A stretch of 31,652 nucleotides of DNA from Guillardia theta CCMP2712 (lineage: Eukaryota > Cryptophyceae > Pyrenomonadales > Geminigeraceae). Below are positions 1 to 9,326 of this stretch, in pieces. The DNA lies in NCBI RefSeq assembly GCF_000315625.1, contig NW_005434607.1:366220-397871 (forward strand), given 5' to 3'. The notes under the pieces are model-generated. The model worked only from the letters and a program-made list of their open reading frames with translations, did no database searches and was not told the DNA's origin. Every line of letters begins with the position of its first letter. The first letter of the stretch is position 1. Both the position numbers and the translations under genes were made by a program.

Positions 1-60
1 GAGGGGAGGGGAAGGAGGGGAGGGGAGGGAGAGGAGGGGAGGGGAGAGAGGGAGAGGAGG
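1..60. repeat. GA-rich simple repeat (GAGGGG/GGAGGGGA type)
   Basis: Degenerate purine-only repeat on the plus strand at the left edge. It is the purine counterpart of the CTCCT tracts found in plus-strand introns elsewhere in the window. It may be an intron or intergenic tract that continues to the left. Confidence 0.85.
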
Positions 61-94
61 CGGTCATGGATTTTTTGACTTGGGACTGTTCCAG

Positions 95-211
95 GTGCCT
101 ACAAGACATTAGCAGCTTCGTGAGGCCGGTGAGTGGAGGGTGACGAGACTGACGAGACTGACGAGGACGAAGGAGTATAAGGTGACGGACAGGTCGACAG
201 ACAGTTCTTGA
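95..211 (+). CDS. Possible last exons of a gene entering from the left
   Basis: A T-rich stretch ending in CAG at 94 looks like a 3' splice site. The following exon 95-128 reads CLQDISSFVRP and ends at a good donor (G|GTGAGT). A second piece from 173 reads EYKVTDRSTDSS and stops at TGA 209-211. The intervening stretch 129-172 would be a 44-nt intron containing repeated CTGACGAGA, a plausible branch-site context. The evidence is only splice-site quality and short open frames. An alternative is a short ORF from ATG 66. No family is recognised. Confidence 0.22.
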
Positions 212-305
212 TGAGAGAGTTTATCTTTTTACATGAATCAATCTCCTTGTTCCCCTCTCCCCCCCTCTTGCTCTCCGTCCTTTCCCTCGCTTCCCTCCTG
301 CTGTT

Positions 306-1920
306 CTAACCCTGGATGACCGTGCGAGCTTGACTAATGAGAGGCGAAGTAAGGCCCTCTTCCTCGTGCCTCTCCTCCTTGCCGCTCCCCTTCATCCTCA
401 TCGCGTCATCCTGCTCGCTGTCTTCTCTCGCGTACGCCTCCTGGATGATCTTCTGCCCCTCCCTCCACATCCTGCGGATCCGATCCAACTGCGCGTCTCG
501 TCATGGCTGCGGGGGAGGAGGAAGAGATCGACAGACCTGCAGCCATCCGATGAAGCACGCGACGATCGCCAGGCAGATGACCTGAACGCATGAGCCTCAG
601 GCAGAGGGAGAAGTCGGTCGACGAGCCAGGAGGACGAGAGAGAGGGAGCGCAAGGGGGCAAGGGTTGAAGCAAGGAGGCAGCGGCATGTAGTCAGTCTCA
701 CCATGGCCAGCCATATCATGCAGATCCACCATAAAACCAAGAAAGCGCTGTTGTCACCCCAGCTAACGCCCTAGTCAGAGCTCATCGACTCTCCCTCCTC
801 TCCTCCCACCTTCCATCTCGACAACCACCTGGGACTCCCTTGTCCCCAAACGCCCACACGCAACCGACTGAAGGCAGCATGTGAGAGGGGTCGTCTCTAC
901 CTCAAACCTCCTCACCGATGAACCAAGAGGTTTGAAAGATTGAGATGCAGTACAGCATAAAGTTCGCCTTGATGCTGTACTCCAGTCTTAATGCCAGCAC
1001 TGCGCAAACGGTGAGCTCGAGGACAAGGACGCGCGAGGCTCCGTCCTCCCCCTCACCCGCAAGGCTCATGATCGGGAGCAAGAAGGAGGTTATGGCCTCA
1101 ATCTGTGTCAACGTTCAGTCCACTAGGAGCGCAGCAGTCAGTATCGATCGCCCTTGCCTTGAGCCAGAGTGCAACTCGTCCATCGGGCCCGACAAAGTCA
1201 CTTGGCTCCCCGCTGGTGCAGAACTCGCGGATGTGGGCGACGATCGCCCACAGACAGGCGCAGCTGGGGAGCAGGAGGCTTAAGACGTTATGGTGAGGTC
1301 AACGCATCATCTACCCTGTGATTACATTGATGAGACGTAGGATCCAGATGTCGCCATGCCGGACTGCAGGCACGCAGCGTCAGGGACAGGAGGACAACGA
1401 CTGAGCATGCAGACCTTGTCCTCTGCTCGCAAGGGGCGAGGAGGTCGACTGCTCCCCGATCTCATAGAGGAGACGCGGAGAAAGTCGTGCATGCCCGGAA
1501 ATCGCTCCCCACACGCTGCCCTGCAGGTGCATCAGGTCGCCGCGAGCCTGGCCGGCACTGCTCATACCTGGGATCTCTCAGCTGGACTTTCATGGATCTC
1601 CTCCTCGCTCTCATTCTGCTGCAGGACACGAGCGTCAAGAAGCGCCGGGGCAGCCAAGGGGCGTTGCAGAGGAAGAGACCTCAGGGTCGGAATCTTCACT
1701 AGTCATACTCTTGACGTCATGTGCTCTGACTTGTGTTCTCGGCCTTGGACATTCAGTTACTTCCTGCAAGGAGATCAGTGCAAGGGAGGGAGCGCGACTG
1801 GACAAGTGTCGCAATCTCAAAATGGAAAGCATGCCAACTTTCAAAGATTTCGAGACAAACTGGGATGATATCACAACCTACATCACAAACACCACACACT
1901 AGGTACAACAATGCCTTCAT
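306..1920 (-). CDS. Multi-exon integral membrane protein, family unknown
   Basis: Ten exons are proposed on the minus strand: 1804-1920 (tentative), 1680-1763, 1568-1618, 1415-1520, 1315-1363, 1176-1263 (3' end uncertain), 908-1102, 702-770, 537-581 and 306-488. Phases match across the joins I could test. The order is an acidic Ser/Glu-rich N-terminal part (SEDSDPE, NESEEEIHESP), then several hydrophobic segments (GDIWILRLINVITG, ACLWAIVAHI, AITSFLLPIMSLAG, ELTVCAVLALRL, AFLVLWWICMIWLAM joined to VICLAIVACFIGWL). It ends in a charged tail (LDRIRRMWREGQKI...) of about 60 residues. The product is about 330 residues with perhaps five membrane spans. Introns are 40-137 nt. The start is uncertain: ATG 1920 gives a hydrophobic MKALLYLV start, but its donor is weak. 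The junction 1103-1175 is also unsure. No homologue is recognised. Confidence 0.6.
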
Positions 1921-2156
1921 GGTGCTGGCAGTTCCTGCTTTTCCCCATCCCCGCTCCGCTCCGCTCCCTGCCCCTCCTGTTTTCCCCTTCCCCACTGCCG
2001 TTCCCTCGCCAGCCATGGCTGAAGGAAATTCAGGACACTGTCCGGATGAAGTTGATTAAAATAGTTTTGAGTGGAAAGGGTTTGTCGGATGAGGCGATGG
2101 AGTTGACGGCGAAAACAAGATGATGGCCTTGAGGAGACATGCAGGGGGAGGAGGGA

Positions 2157-2265
2157 GGAGCAGCAGCAGCAGCAGGAGCAGCAGTGAGTGAGTGAGGGAG
2201 AGGGAGGGAGAGGGAGGGAGGGAGGAAGCGAGCGAGCGAGCGAGCGAGCGGAAGGAGGAGGAGGA
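2157..2265. repeat. Microsatellites: (CAG)n, (TGAG)n, GGGAGA, (CGAG)n, (GGA)n
   Basis: Consecutive short tandem tracts between the divergently oriented genes at 306-1920 (-) and 2311-4558 (+). They lie just upstream of the ATG at 2311, so they would be in the promoter or 5' leader of one or both genes. Confidence 0.85.
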
Positions 2266-2310
2266 GAGCGGATATGATGATTACGATGATAATGCGATGA
2301 TGGGGTGAGG

Positions 2311-4558
2311 ATGAAAACCGCGATCTCAAGAGTTAGAGCCCTTCTCCTATCATGCCTGCTGCTCGGCACCGCGAACTTGTTACGAGCGCAGTGTCCTGCG
2401 GGCTACTATCAGAGCGCAGGAAGCTGCAAGTAAGTTTGCCATGGCAGGGGATCATGTCAAGGAGTCTGACTTGCTTGCGAAGGATCTGTCTCGGCTATGA
2501 GTTCAACCCAACTCAAGGGATGGCGGTACTGGTGGCCCAGCCCTGCCCTAAAGGGAAGTACCTCAAGAATGCTTGTCACTACGGAAACTCTACAACAGAC
2601 AGTGTTTGCATGTCTTGCACTTATTCGAGCACGGTCTACTCGCTTCCTGCTGGCGCTGCCTACGGTTATCCCCTGCGTGGCCCTGAAGTGAACGACTGTG
2701 ATGTGGTGAGAGCGGATACTGTTCTTGAGCAAGGATGGCGAGATCTGACCACGAGCTCTATGAATGTCTGCAGTACTGTGTGAACTCGTATGCATACCTC
2801 TACTTCTCTTACAACAACGATCGGTATCCTGACTGCAGAAGTTGTTCAAGGTACTGTCCACCAGGCCAGTTCATCGGTAGCCAGGCGATGTCTTATTGGA
2901 TCATTGAGTGATGGAGCTTGTGAACCAGATGGGTGCGGCGGAAAATCGTCGGGGTCTTGTGTCGCCTGCTTCGGGTGAGATCATCTGATCTGATCCGATC
3001 CGATCCGATCCGATCCGATCCGATCTGATCTGATCTGATCTGATCTGATCTGATCTGATCTGATCCGATCCGATCCGATCTGATCTCAGTCTCTGCCTTG
3101 ACGTGAACCTGCAGGTACAACACAAATAATCAATTTGCGACCCCCTTCGTAAGACGTGCATGTCGTGTTTTTCGTTTCCCTCTTACTCACCACGAGGCTT
3201 GTCCCCCTGGGACATTCTTGTTCGACGCATGTCCCAGCGGCTATCTCGTTAGCTTGTTTGCATCGCTGCTTTCAGCTGGCTCACTGCCTTGCGCCAGGCC
3301 GACATGGAGAACAAGTACAATGATTCCGGCCAGTATCCGTCACGCTGTCTGCCCTGCAGCAGCTTTCGTCCCTTGCATTCCGAATACTTGTATCCTCTGT
3401 CGGTGAGCGAGGAGCTGGGTGAGAATGCTTCCGAGTCATCTTTGCAAACAGGCAAACACAGACACATGCCAATGGCGTTGCAGAGATGGATATCAAAAGG
3501 TAAAGATCCGACCTCTGCTCCAGCTCCAGCTCCTGCTCCAGCTCCTGCTCCAGCTCAAACTCCTGCCCCTGCCCCTGCCCCTGCCCCTGCCCCTGCCCCT
3601 GCCCCTGCTCCTGCTCTACCTTCTCCTACTCCTGCTGCTCCCTGATTCACTTAAACCCCTTCTAGGTAACAAGGAATGGGATCGATTTCTGCGAGCCCTG
3701 CTCAGCCCCCTGCTACCCGAATGCGGTGGAGCTGGGCAGCGCCGAGACCTACCTGGTAGCTCAAGTCTTCCTGAAGGTTACCATGACGGTGGTTTTGTAC
3801 CAGGGCCCGGGCCAGGCGCCGGAGGAGCTGATTTCCTGCAAGTGGATTTGGAGCGACAGCTCTGGTTTCAGGTTGGGGGGATGGTGCTCAAGGCGAAACC
3901 TCCTGACTGTGTCCCTGCCCAGTGGATCTGTGCCGCAAGGGACGACAGTTCGTCTTGAGACTGTGATAACACTTGTTTTACGCTCCTCCGCCTCCTCCTC
4001 CTCCGCTGGGCCTCCTGTTCTTGCTCCCCTGTCCTCATTCTCCTTCTCCTTTCTTTGCCTCTTCCCATCCTGCCCTCATTTTGCATCACCGACACCACGG
4101 CAGACTTACAACTTGACCTCCTCCGTGTCGTCGTCACAAAGTCTACCAGCTGAGATCTATCTCATGTGCCTCAATGAAGCTGTCGTGATCCTCAACGACA
4201 AGAAGGTGCTCCGCCCTCACTCTCCTCTCCTCCTCTTGAGCAGCGTCTCTCCTCTCCTTCCTCTGACGCACTCTCAGGTAGCATACTTCAGCCCCTACGG
4301 GATGGAAAACACTCCCATGCACAAAATCCTCGTGCAGCTGCAGCAAGGGCTCAACGCCCTTCAAGTCTACGTCACGTCCTACACTGGCGACGGAGGCAGG
4401 AGGAGAGGACGAGGGTCTGAGTTGCTGACTAGCCTGTAGGCCTCTTGCTCTCTGCCATGAGCTCCAACGTGACCCTTTTCAACACCTCAGCCGAGTGGAC
4501 ATGGTCTGAGGGAGGGGCAGGTAGGAGAGCACGCGTTCGCTGCAGTAGCTGCGGATGA
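2311..4558 (+). CDS. Secreted cysteine-rich protein (TNFR/ephrin-receptor-like CPxG repeats at N-terminus)
   Basis: Starts at ATG 2311 with a clear signal peptide (MKTAISRVRALLLSCLLL), then QCPAGYYQSAGSC. Proposed exons are 2311-2429, 2483-2705, 2774-2876, 2929-2974, 3115-3148, 3197-3247, 3298-3402, 3452-3499, 3666-3962, 4104-4205, 4278-4395 and 4440-4558. Most joins are phase 0. Cysteine-rich modules with CPKG, CPPGQF, CPPGTF and CQWRCRDGY motifs fill the first half; this CPxG spacing is typical of extracellular TNFR-, GCC2/GCC3- or EGF-like repeats. From exon 9 on the protein becomes less Cys-rich, with beta-strand-like stretches, and shows no further recognisable domain and no clear transmembrane segment. 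The last join is best explained by a GC-AG intron (4396-4439), giving GGLLLSAMSSN after VTSYTGD. The product is about 400 residues. Function is unknown; a secreted or cell-surface matrix/adhesion role is inference. Confidence 0.72.
2982..3085. repeat. Pentanucleotide repeat (GATCY)n inside an intron
   Basis: About 20 units of TGATC/CGATC lie within the intron 2975-3114 of the secreted Cys-rich gene. They form runs of GATCC and GATCT units, so a GATC palindrome recurs every 5 bp. The repeat starts a few bases after the splice donor (G|GTGAGATC). Confidence 0.95.
3519..3640. repeat. CCAGCTCCTGCT and CCTGCC intronic repeats
   Basis: A hexamer-based array (CCAGCT/CCTGCT, then CCTGCC) lies in the intron 3500-3665. 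Read through in frame it would encode an Ala-Pro run, but that frame stops soon after. The flanking exons join in phase without it, so it is scored as intron. Confidence 0.9.
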
Positions 4559-4762
4559 GGATGAGGAGAATGATGCTGCTGCAGGGCCAGGGACGTTGAT
4601 CGCATGGGACGAGCTGGCATGAGAGCAGAAGGAAGGCATGATAAGCAAGAGAGTGGGAGCCGATGAGTGTGTGTAGGGTGGGGGGAAGGAGAAGAGGAGG
4701 GAGAGGAGCATCACCAGATAGGGAGAAACAAGAGGTTTGATACGATATGATAAAGGCAGAGT

Positions 4763-7700
4763 CTAGTGGGCAAGCAACCTCGACAAGGGATCGTTGGGGT
4801 AGCAGAACTTGATCTTCCTCCTCGGCCTAGAGGACAAGGAAGTGCTGCCAGCTGTTGCCTGCGAGCAGGTCAGAGGCAGAAGAGAGGGGGGGCAGAAGAG
4901 AGGGAGAGAGGATCGAAGGATGGGGAGGGGGGAAACGAGGAGGAGGAGGAGGAGGAGGGTGGCAGGATGAAGGGGGAGAGGAAGAGGAAGAGGAGGAAAG
5001 AGGGAGGAGGGAGGGTGAGGAGGAGGAGGTACCTTGAACTTGGGGTTGCACTGTGGGATCTTGGACTTTGTTTCGGGAGCAAGCTTTTCGCAGACGAGGC
5101 TGAGGAGGTCCATAACCTGTCGAAGAGTCTCAGCCGCCCTCATCGAACCAAGGAAGACTGAACCTTGTCCTTGACTGGAGCCCCGTCGAGAACAATCTGA
5201 GGGAAGGGAAGTCAGAATTCGAAAACTTCTGAGCAGAGCAGAGCAGAGCAGCGGAGAGGAGAGGAGAAGAGAGGGGAGGGAGGGGAGGAGAGGAGAGGGG
5301 TGGGGAGGTTAGGAGAGGAGCGAGCGAGAGAGAGGAGGAGGGAAAAGGGGAGAAGAGTAGAATCTTTGGACGAGAGAGAAATCGCACCCAAGGCGTGAAG
5401 GTGTGAGGAGGGTCGAGGTCAATGGTCTGCTTGGCAGCCTGTGCACATACATGTCAGTGGAGGAGAGGAGGAGGGAAATGAGAATCCGAGGAAGGGAGGA
5501 GAAGAAGGAGTAAGGGGAAAGGGGGAGAGAAAATGGGAGAAGGAGAGAGAAAGGAAGAAGTAGGAAGGAGCAGGGGGGGATGAAGATGGAGGAGAGAGTA
5601 GGTAGAGGGAGAAAGGAAGAATGCTCCACCTGCATATGGAGGAGGTCCCCTTCGTTGCCAGTGGCACATTGGATGATGGCGTTCACGTCCATCCCGCTGT
5701 CGGCCAGGCACGTGCGCGAGGCGTTGAGAGGAGTTTCGTCGGACTTCTCGATGCACTTGAAGGCAGGGAACCAGGCCTGAGGGCAACCAAGTCAGAGAGC
5801 GTGAGGCAGCCAGCGGCCTCGCTCGTCACCTGCCAGTCGTTGTTCTTCCCGTACTTGTCCATCATGCACAGCTCGATCTTGTTACCCACGCACTCGTCCT
5901 CTCCATGCTGGCACTTGATTACGCTGTTGTTCAGCTGCGCATTGCCGTAGGGGATGGCCCGCAGGTTCACGTAGTCCCCGACGGCATTGAGGACATCTGT
6001 GAGAACTGAAGTGGTGAAAGCCTTGCAGCCCGGACACCCTGCCTCCATGTAGAAGTCGATCTGGATCTTCTTCGGCTTCTGCTCCTTCTTGTCCCTCTCC
6101 TCATCGTCTTCCTTCTCCTCCTTCTCCTCACTCTTCTCCTCCTTCTTGCCCGCTGCAGAGGCTGCTGTTGCCTCGAAATCCTTCTTCTGTTGCGCAGCTT
6201 CGAGCTCGCGGACGACCTGGATGAGAAGGTCATGGAGAGAGACTGACGCGCAGCCTCACCTTCTCGAGCTCATCGACGATCTCCGATTGTCTCTGCAGCT
6301 GCTCGGCAAACTCTCCCTGCGCCTTCACACTCTTCCTTGATGCCTCGACTGCACCCTTCGCACCTGGTCATCTCCCTTGCACCCTGTAGTTTCACAAGCC
6401 TCACCTGCAAGAATCCAGCAGAGAAGGCTTCTGCAGCCTGAGAGCCGTCTTGGGTGCTCAGCCTTCCGTTGGTTGCATCATCGTACAGCTGCGAGAGAAG
6501 ATCATAACAGGGACTCAAAGGCGACGACTTGTGTTACCCTGTCCATCAGGTTCTCTTTTTCCTCCTCCAAGGCTTTCTCCTTCCTTCTAATCTTCAACAG
6601 CCTGTCAATCCTTTCCACTTCCGGAGTCTTGACGATCTGCTCAGCAGCACTTCAACTTCTCAGGTAGAGATGGTATTCTAACAACCTGCTGATCCGCAGC
6701 TGGGGTGCTGGAGGCAGCTGGCTTGTCATCGGACCCACGCATGAACCAGGTGAAGGGAAGGATCCAAGACGACGGCTCCTCGGGATAGAAGACTTCCTTG
6801 CCACTTCTTCCGTCGACAACGCCGATGGTCACAGCTGGCGAGTTGTAATCGGACTGGTCCTGATCGTCGTATTGTGAATCATCGTTGTAGTCGTCAGCAT
6901 CGCTGGAGCCTGGAGGTTGACATCAGCACACGTTCATCGAGGGGTAAGGGAAACACAGCATCGTAGAACTCACCAACATCGCTGTTTTCACGCTGCAGCA
7001 ATCATCAAGTCAGAAAGAGGTGCAGTTGAGGGGAGATGGTGTTACAATGTAGGTCCCAGCGACATCCCTGGCGGAGTTACGGCGCTCGTCGTCATCATTG
7101 TTGACATACATCTCCTGCGAGGAATCATAGCGTAAGAAACAACATAGAGATCAAAGTAGATCTGGCAGTCATACATTGCTCGAATCGATCGCCTTGTTCG
7201 AATCAGCCTGGTCAAGTCCGAACTTGCCTATCAAGAGTATCGGCATTTCACGTTGGGTAAGTTGGAGCTCACCATAGGTCGTTGGCATGGCTCCGCCTCT
7301 TTGAGGCCAGCCAATCGTCCTGCATTTGAATCACAACAAGATCGACATCACCGACTCGCTGTACATGTGCAAACCGGACTTCTCCCTCTTTGTGTTGGCA
7401 AGCCCGCGCTATCAGAAACTTGTCATCAAGGAACAATCAGTCATGGCTACTTACAATCTGTCGTTTGGCTTGGTCCAACTGCTTCTGGATTCTAGCTTCT
7501 GCAGCAGATTGACTCGCCAACCTTACACCATCCGCATCAGAATCCACCTTTTCAATGGGGAAAATTCACCTTGAGTCGATGCTCTCGGCCTTGGCAATGA
7601 GCTACAGGAGACATCAAGAGCAGTCAGTCACGTTCGGCTAGACGAATTCTTCAACACCTTCTGGATCTCTGGATTGCGCTTTGAGAAACTTTCCCTGGCC

Positions 7701-8094
7701 TGTTTCAGGTATCGTTCCGCCTGCACATCCATATAAGAACATGAAGCAGATCGTGCAGGAGCAAAGCATGGCAGGCACCACCTTTTGCCGCAGGGGCGTC
7801 TCAGCTTTGCCCGCTGAGACAACGTGTAAGTATATCACTTGTCACAGAGTGATGGTGATTTACCGATCAGCCTCTTCTCCAACACATATGGATCCACCGA
7901 CTCTAGCACAGGAGGGGATGACCTTTGATTCACCCGCAAGTCCCCGCTCTTGGAAAGGATGATTGCAACTGTTGAAAACATCAGCATCAACAACTTGGCT
8001 GTTCAGAACAAGGGGTCGATGACAAAAGTAGCCATTTCTTCTTACCTGCCGCCACAGCGCACAGCGATGCAATCACCAAACCTCCTCTGGACAT
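4763..8094 (-). CDS. GILT-like thiol reductase with long N-terminal acidic/coiled extension
   Basis: Twenty-one exons with matching phases: 8046-8094, 7864-7968, 7782-7813, 7658-7720, 7570-7601, 7455-7521, 7356-7408, 7273-7319, 7175-7227, 7046-7114, 6974-6992, 6686-6909, 6538-6636, 6405-6488, 6260-6355, 5830-6216, 5630-5776, 5388-5438, 5164-5196, 5033-5116 and 4763-4813. The product is about 614 residues. ATG 8094 opens a hydrophobic signal peptide or anchor (MSRGGLVIASLCAVAAVAII). Helical segments, an Asp-rich stretch (DADDYNDDSQYDD) and Glu/Lys-rich coils follow to about residue 415. The GILT domain has the redox motif CPGC near residues 425-428, and near 466-481 the family signature CQHGx2ECx2NxxxxC, matched exactly (CQHGEDECVGNKIELC). 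Downstream are PPHTFTPW and a Cys-containing C-terminus (LLSLVCEKL). GILT enzymes reduce protein disulfides in lysosomes or are secreted. The joins at 7319-7356 and the last exon (acceptor 4813 or 4826) are uncertain. Confidence 0.88.
4874..5030. repeat. GA-rich (CT-rich in sense) intronic repeat
   Basis: Purine-only tracts (GGAGGA, GAAGAG, AGGGAG) fill most of the last intron of the GILT-like gene. Similar tracts lie at 5228-5360 and 5455-5600 in its neighbouring introns. In the sense strand of that gene they are all polypyrimidine. Confidence 0.8.
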
Positions 8095-9324
8095 GATCAC
8101 CTGCTCGTTAAGTAAGCCAATCATCTATCTTCCTACGACCACATCATCATCATCAAAATCATAATCATAATCATCGCTACCACCACAACTACCACCCTGA
8201 TCATCGTGTACTGAAACCAAATCATTTGAAACCCGCGCTCATTCTACTCAGGAAATCGCCAAAAGCCCCCCTGCTTTCCTTGTTCCCTCTAGTCCATTTC
8301 TGCTATGACTTCTATCCCTCTTCTCCATGCTACCATCCCTTCTATCCCTCTTCTCCATGCTACCATCCCTCCTCACCCTCTTACCCTCTTCACCCTCCTC
8401 TTCCTCGCCCCTCCAATCATCAACCCCTCGTTCTGTTCCATTTCATGCTCCGAAACACGATCTATTTCTGGCAAATCTGCCACATCCCCCCTCAGGGCCT
8501 TCTAGCCTCAGCAGCTCTCATTAGTGAATATGGCCACCCCCGGCACCGGGCCGGATATTACTACCCAATATTATTACTTACTTGGTTTTACTTAACTCAA
8601 AACCTGGGCCGGCGCAGACAATCCAAAGTGACCTGCAAGATGCGGCCCCGGCCCGGGGTTGCATCGCAGATGAGGGAGAACGCAACGATTGGGATTGTTG
8701 CGGGAGAGTCAAGATACAGAAGGTTCTAATAACGACGTTTTTAAAATCGAAGCGAAACCTCAACCTCTCGGGAGATCTGGATGTGGGGGCCGTGATATGA
8801 AGAGACACGGGTTTGTTGCGACCTCGCTGCGAGATACAATGAAACACCACGATTCAGATTGTTGTGTCGGAAGGATGTGCAAATCAAGGATATTGCGTCG
8901 ATTCATGTTTCAAAAAAAATATTTTTCGTTCGCAAACGATGGATATGTTGTAAAGTGAACCGACCGTACGCAACTGCCCGTACTGATGAACCCACTCCCT
9001 ACCTTACTCGCCTTCTTAAGACTCAAAGTTTGCCCAGCAACAATGCGAATCATTGCTATTTATCGACCACCTTAACCAGCCTTACAGGAGGTGCAAGATG
9101 TGTGTCACGGGAAGGAGTTTTAAATTGCTCCAGCAACAATACCAATCGAAGTCTTTTCACATACAGTGCGGACTTGCCCGAAAAGGACTGGGCAACAATA
9201 CGAAGGGCTGCGATCTTTCCATCTCCTTTACCGTACAACTACGGGTCCATAATATATGAAAACGTCAGAGAACACTACGGGTACTCTCCCTCTCATAATA
9301 ACGGCGTGACAGTATACCCAGAAG
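8095..9324. other. Gene-free stretch upstream of the GILT-like gene
   Basis: The first part holds trinucleotide tracts (CATCAT, AATCAT) at about 8143-8210, then CT-rich DNA with a perfect 30-bp direct repeat. The GC-rich patches at 8530-8560 and 8600-8665 (CCGGGCC types) sit among AT-rich sequence. A plus-strand frame is open from about 8859 to 9578, but it crosses the transposon end at 9327, has no recognisable domain and is not accepted as a gene. The promoter of the GILT-like gene should lie just above 8094; no TATA box was recognised. Confidence 0.6.
8311..8370. repeat. Perfect 30-bp direct repeat, two copies
   Basis: Bases 8311-8340 and 8341-8370 are identical, unit beginning TCTATCCCTCTTCTCCATGC. 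This is a recent tandem duplication within CT-rich intergenic DNA. Confidence 0.95.
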
Positions 9325-9326
9325 TA

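Noticed and set aside
2982-3085. CRISPR-like or satellite array
   Set aside because: The unit is only 5 bp with no spacers, so it is a microsatellite inside an intron.
3289-3645. Ala-Pro repeat protein read through the CCAGCT/CCTGCC array
   Set aside because: The frame stops shortly after the array, whereas skipping 3500-3665 as an intron joins two Cys-containing exons in phase.
7326-7574. 82-codon plus-strand frame that looks protein-like
   Set aside because: The minus strand here gives several short exons that all join in phase with the GILT-like gene on both sides, which is stronger evidence.
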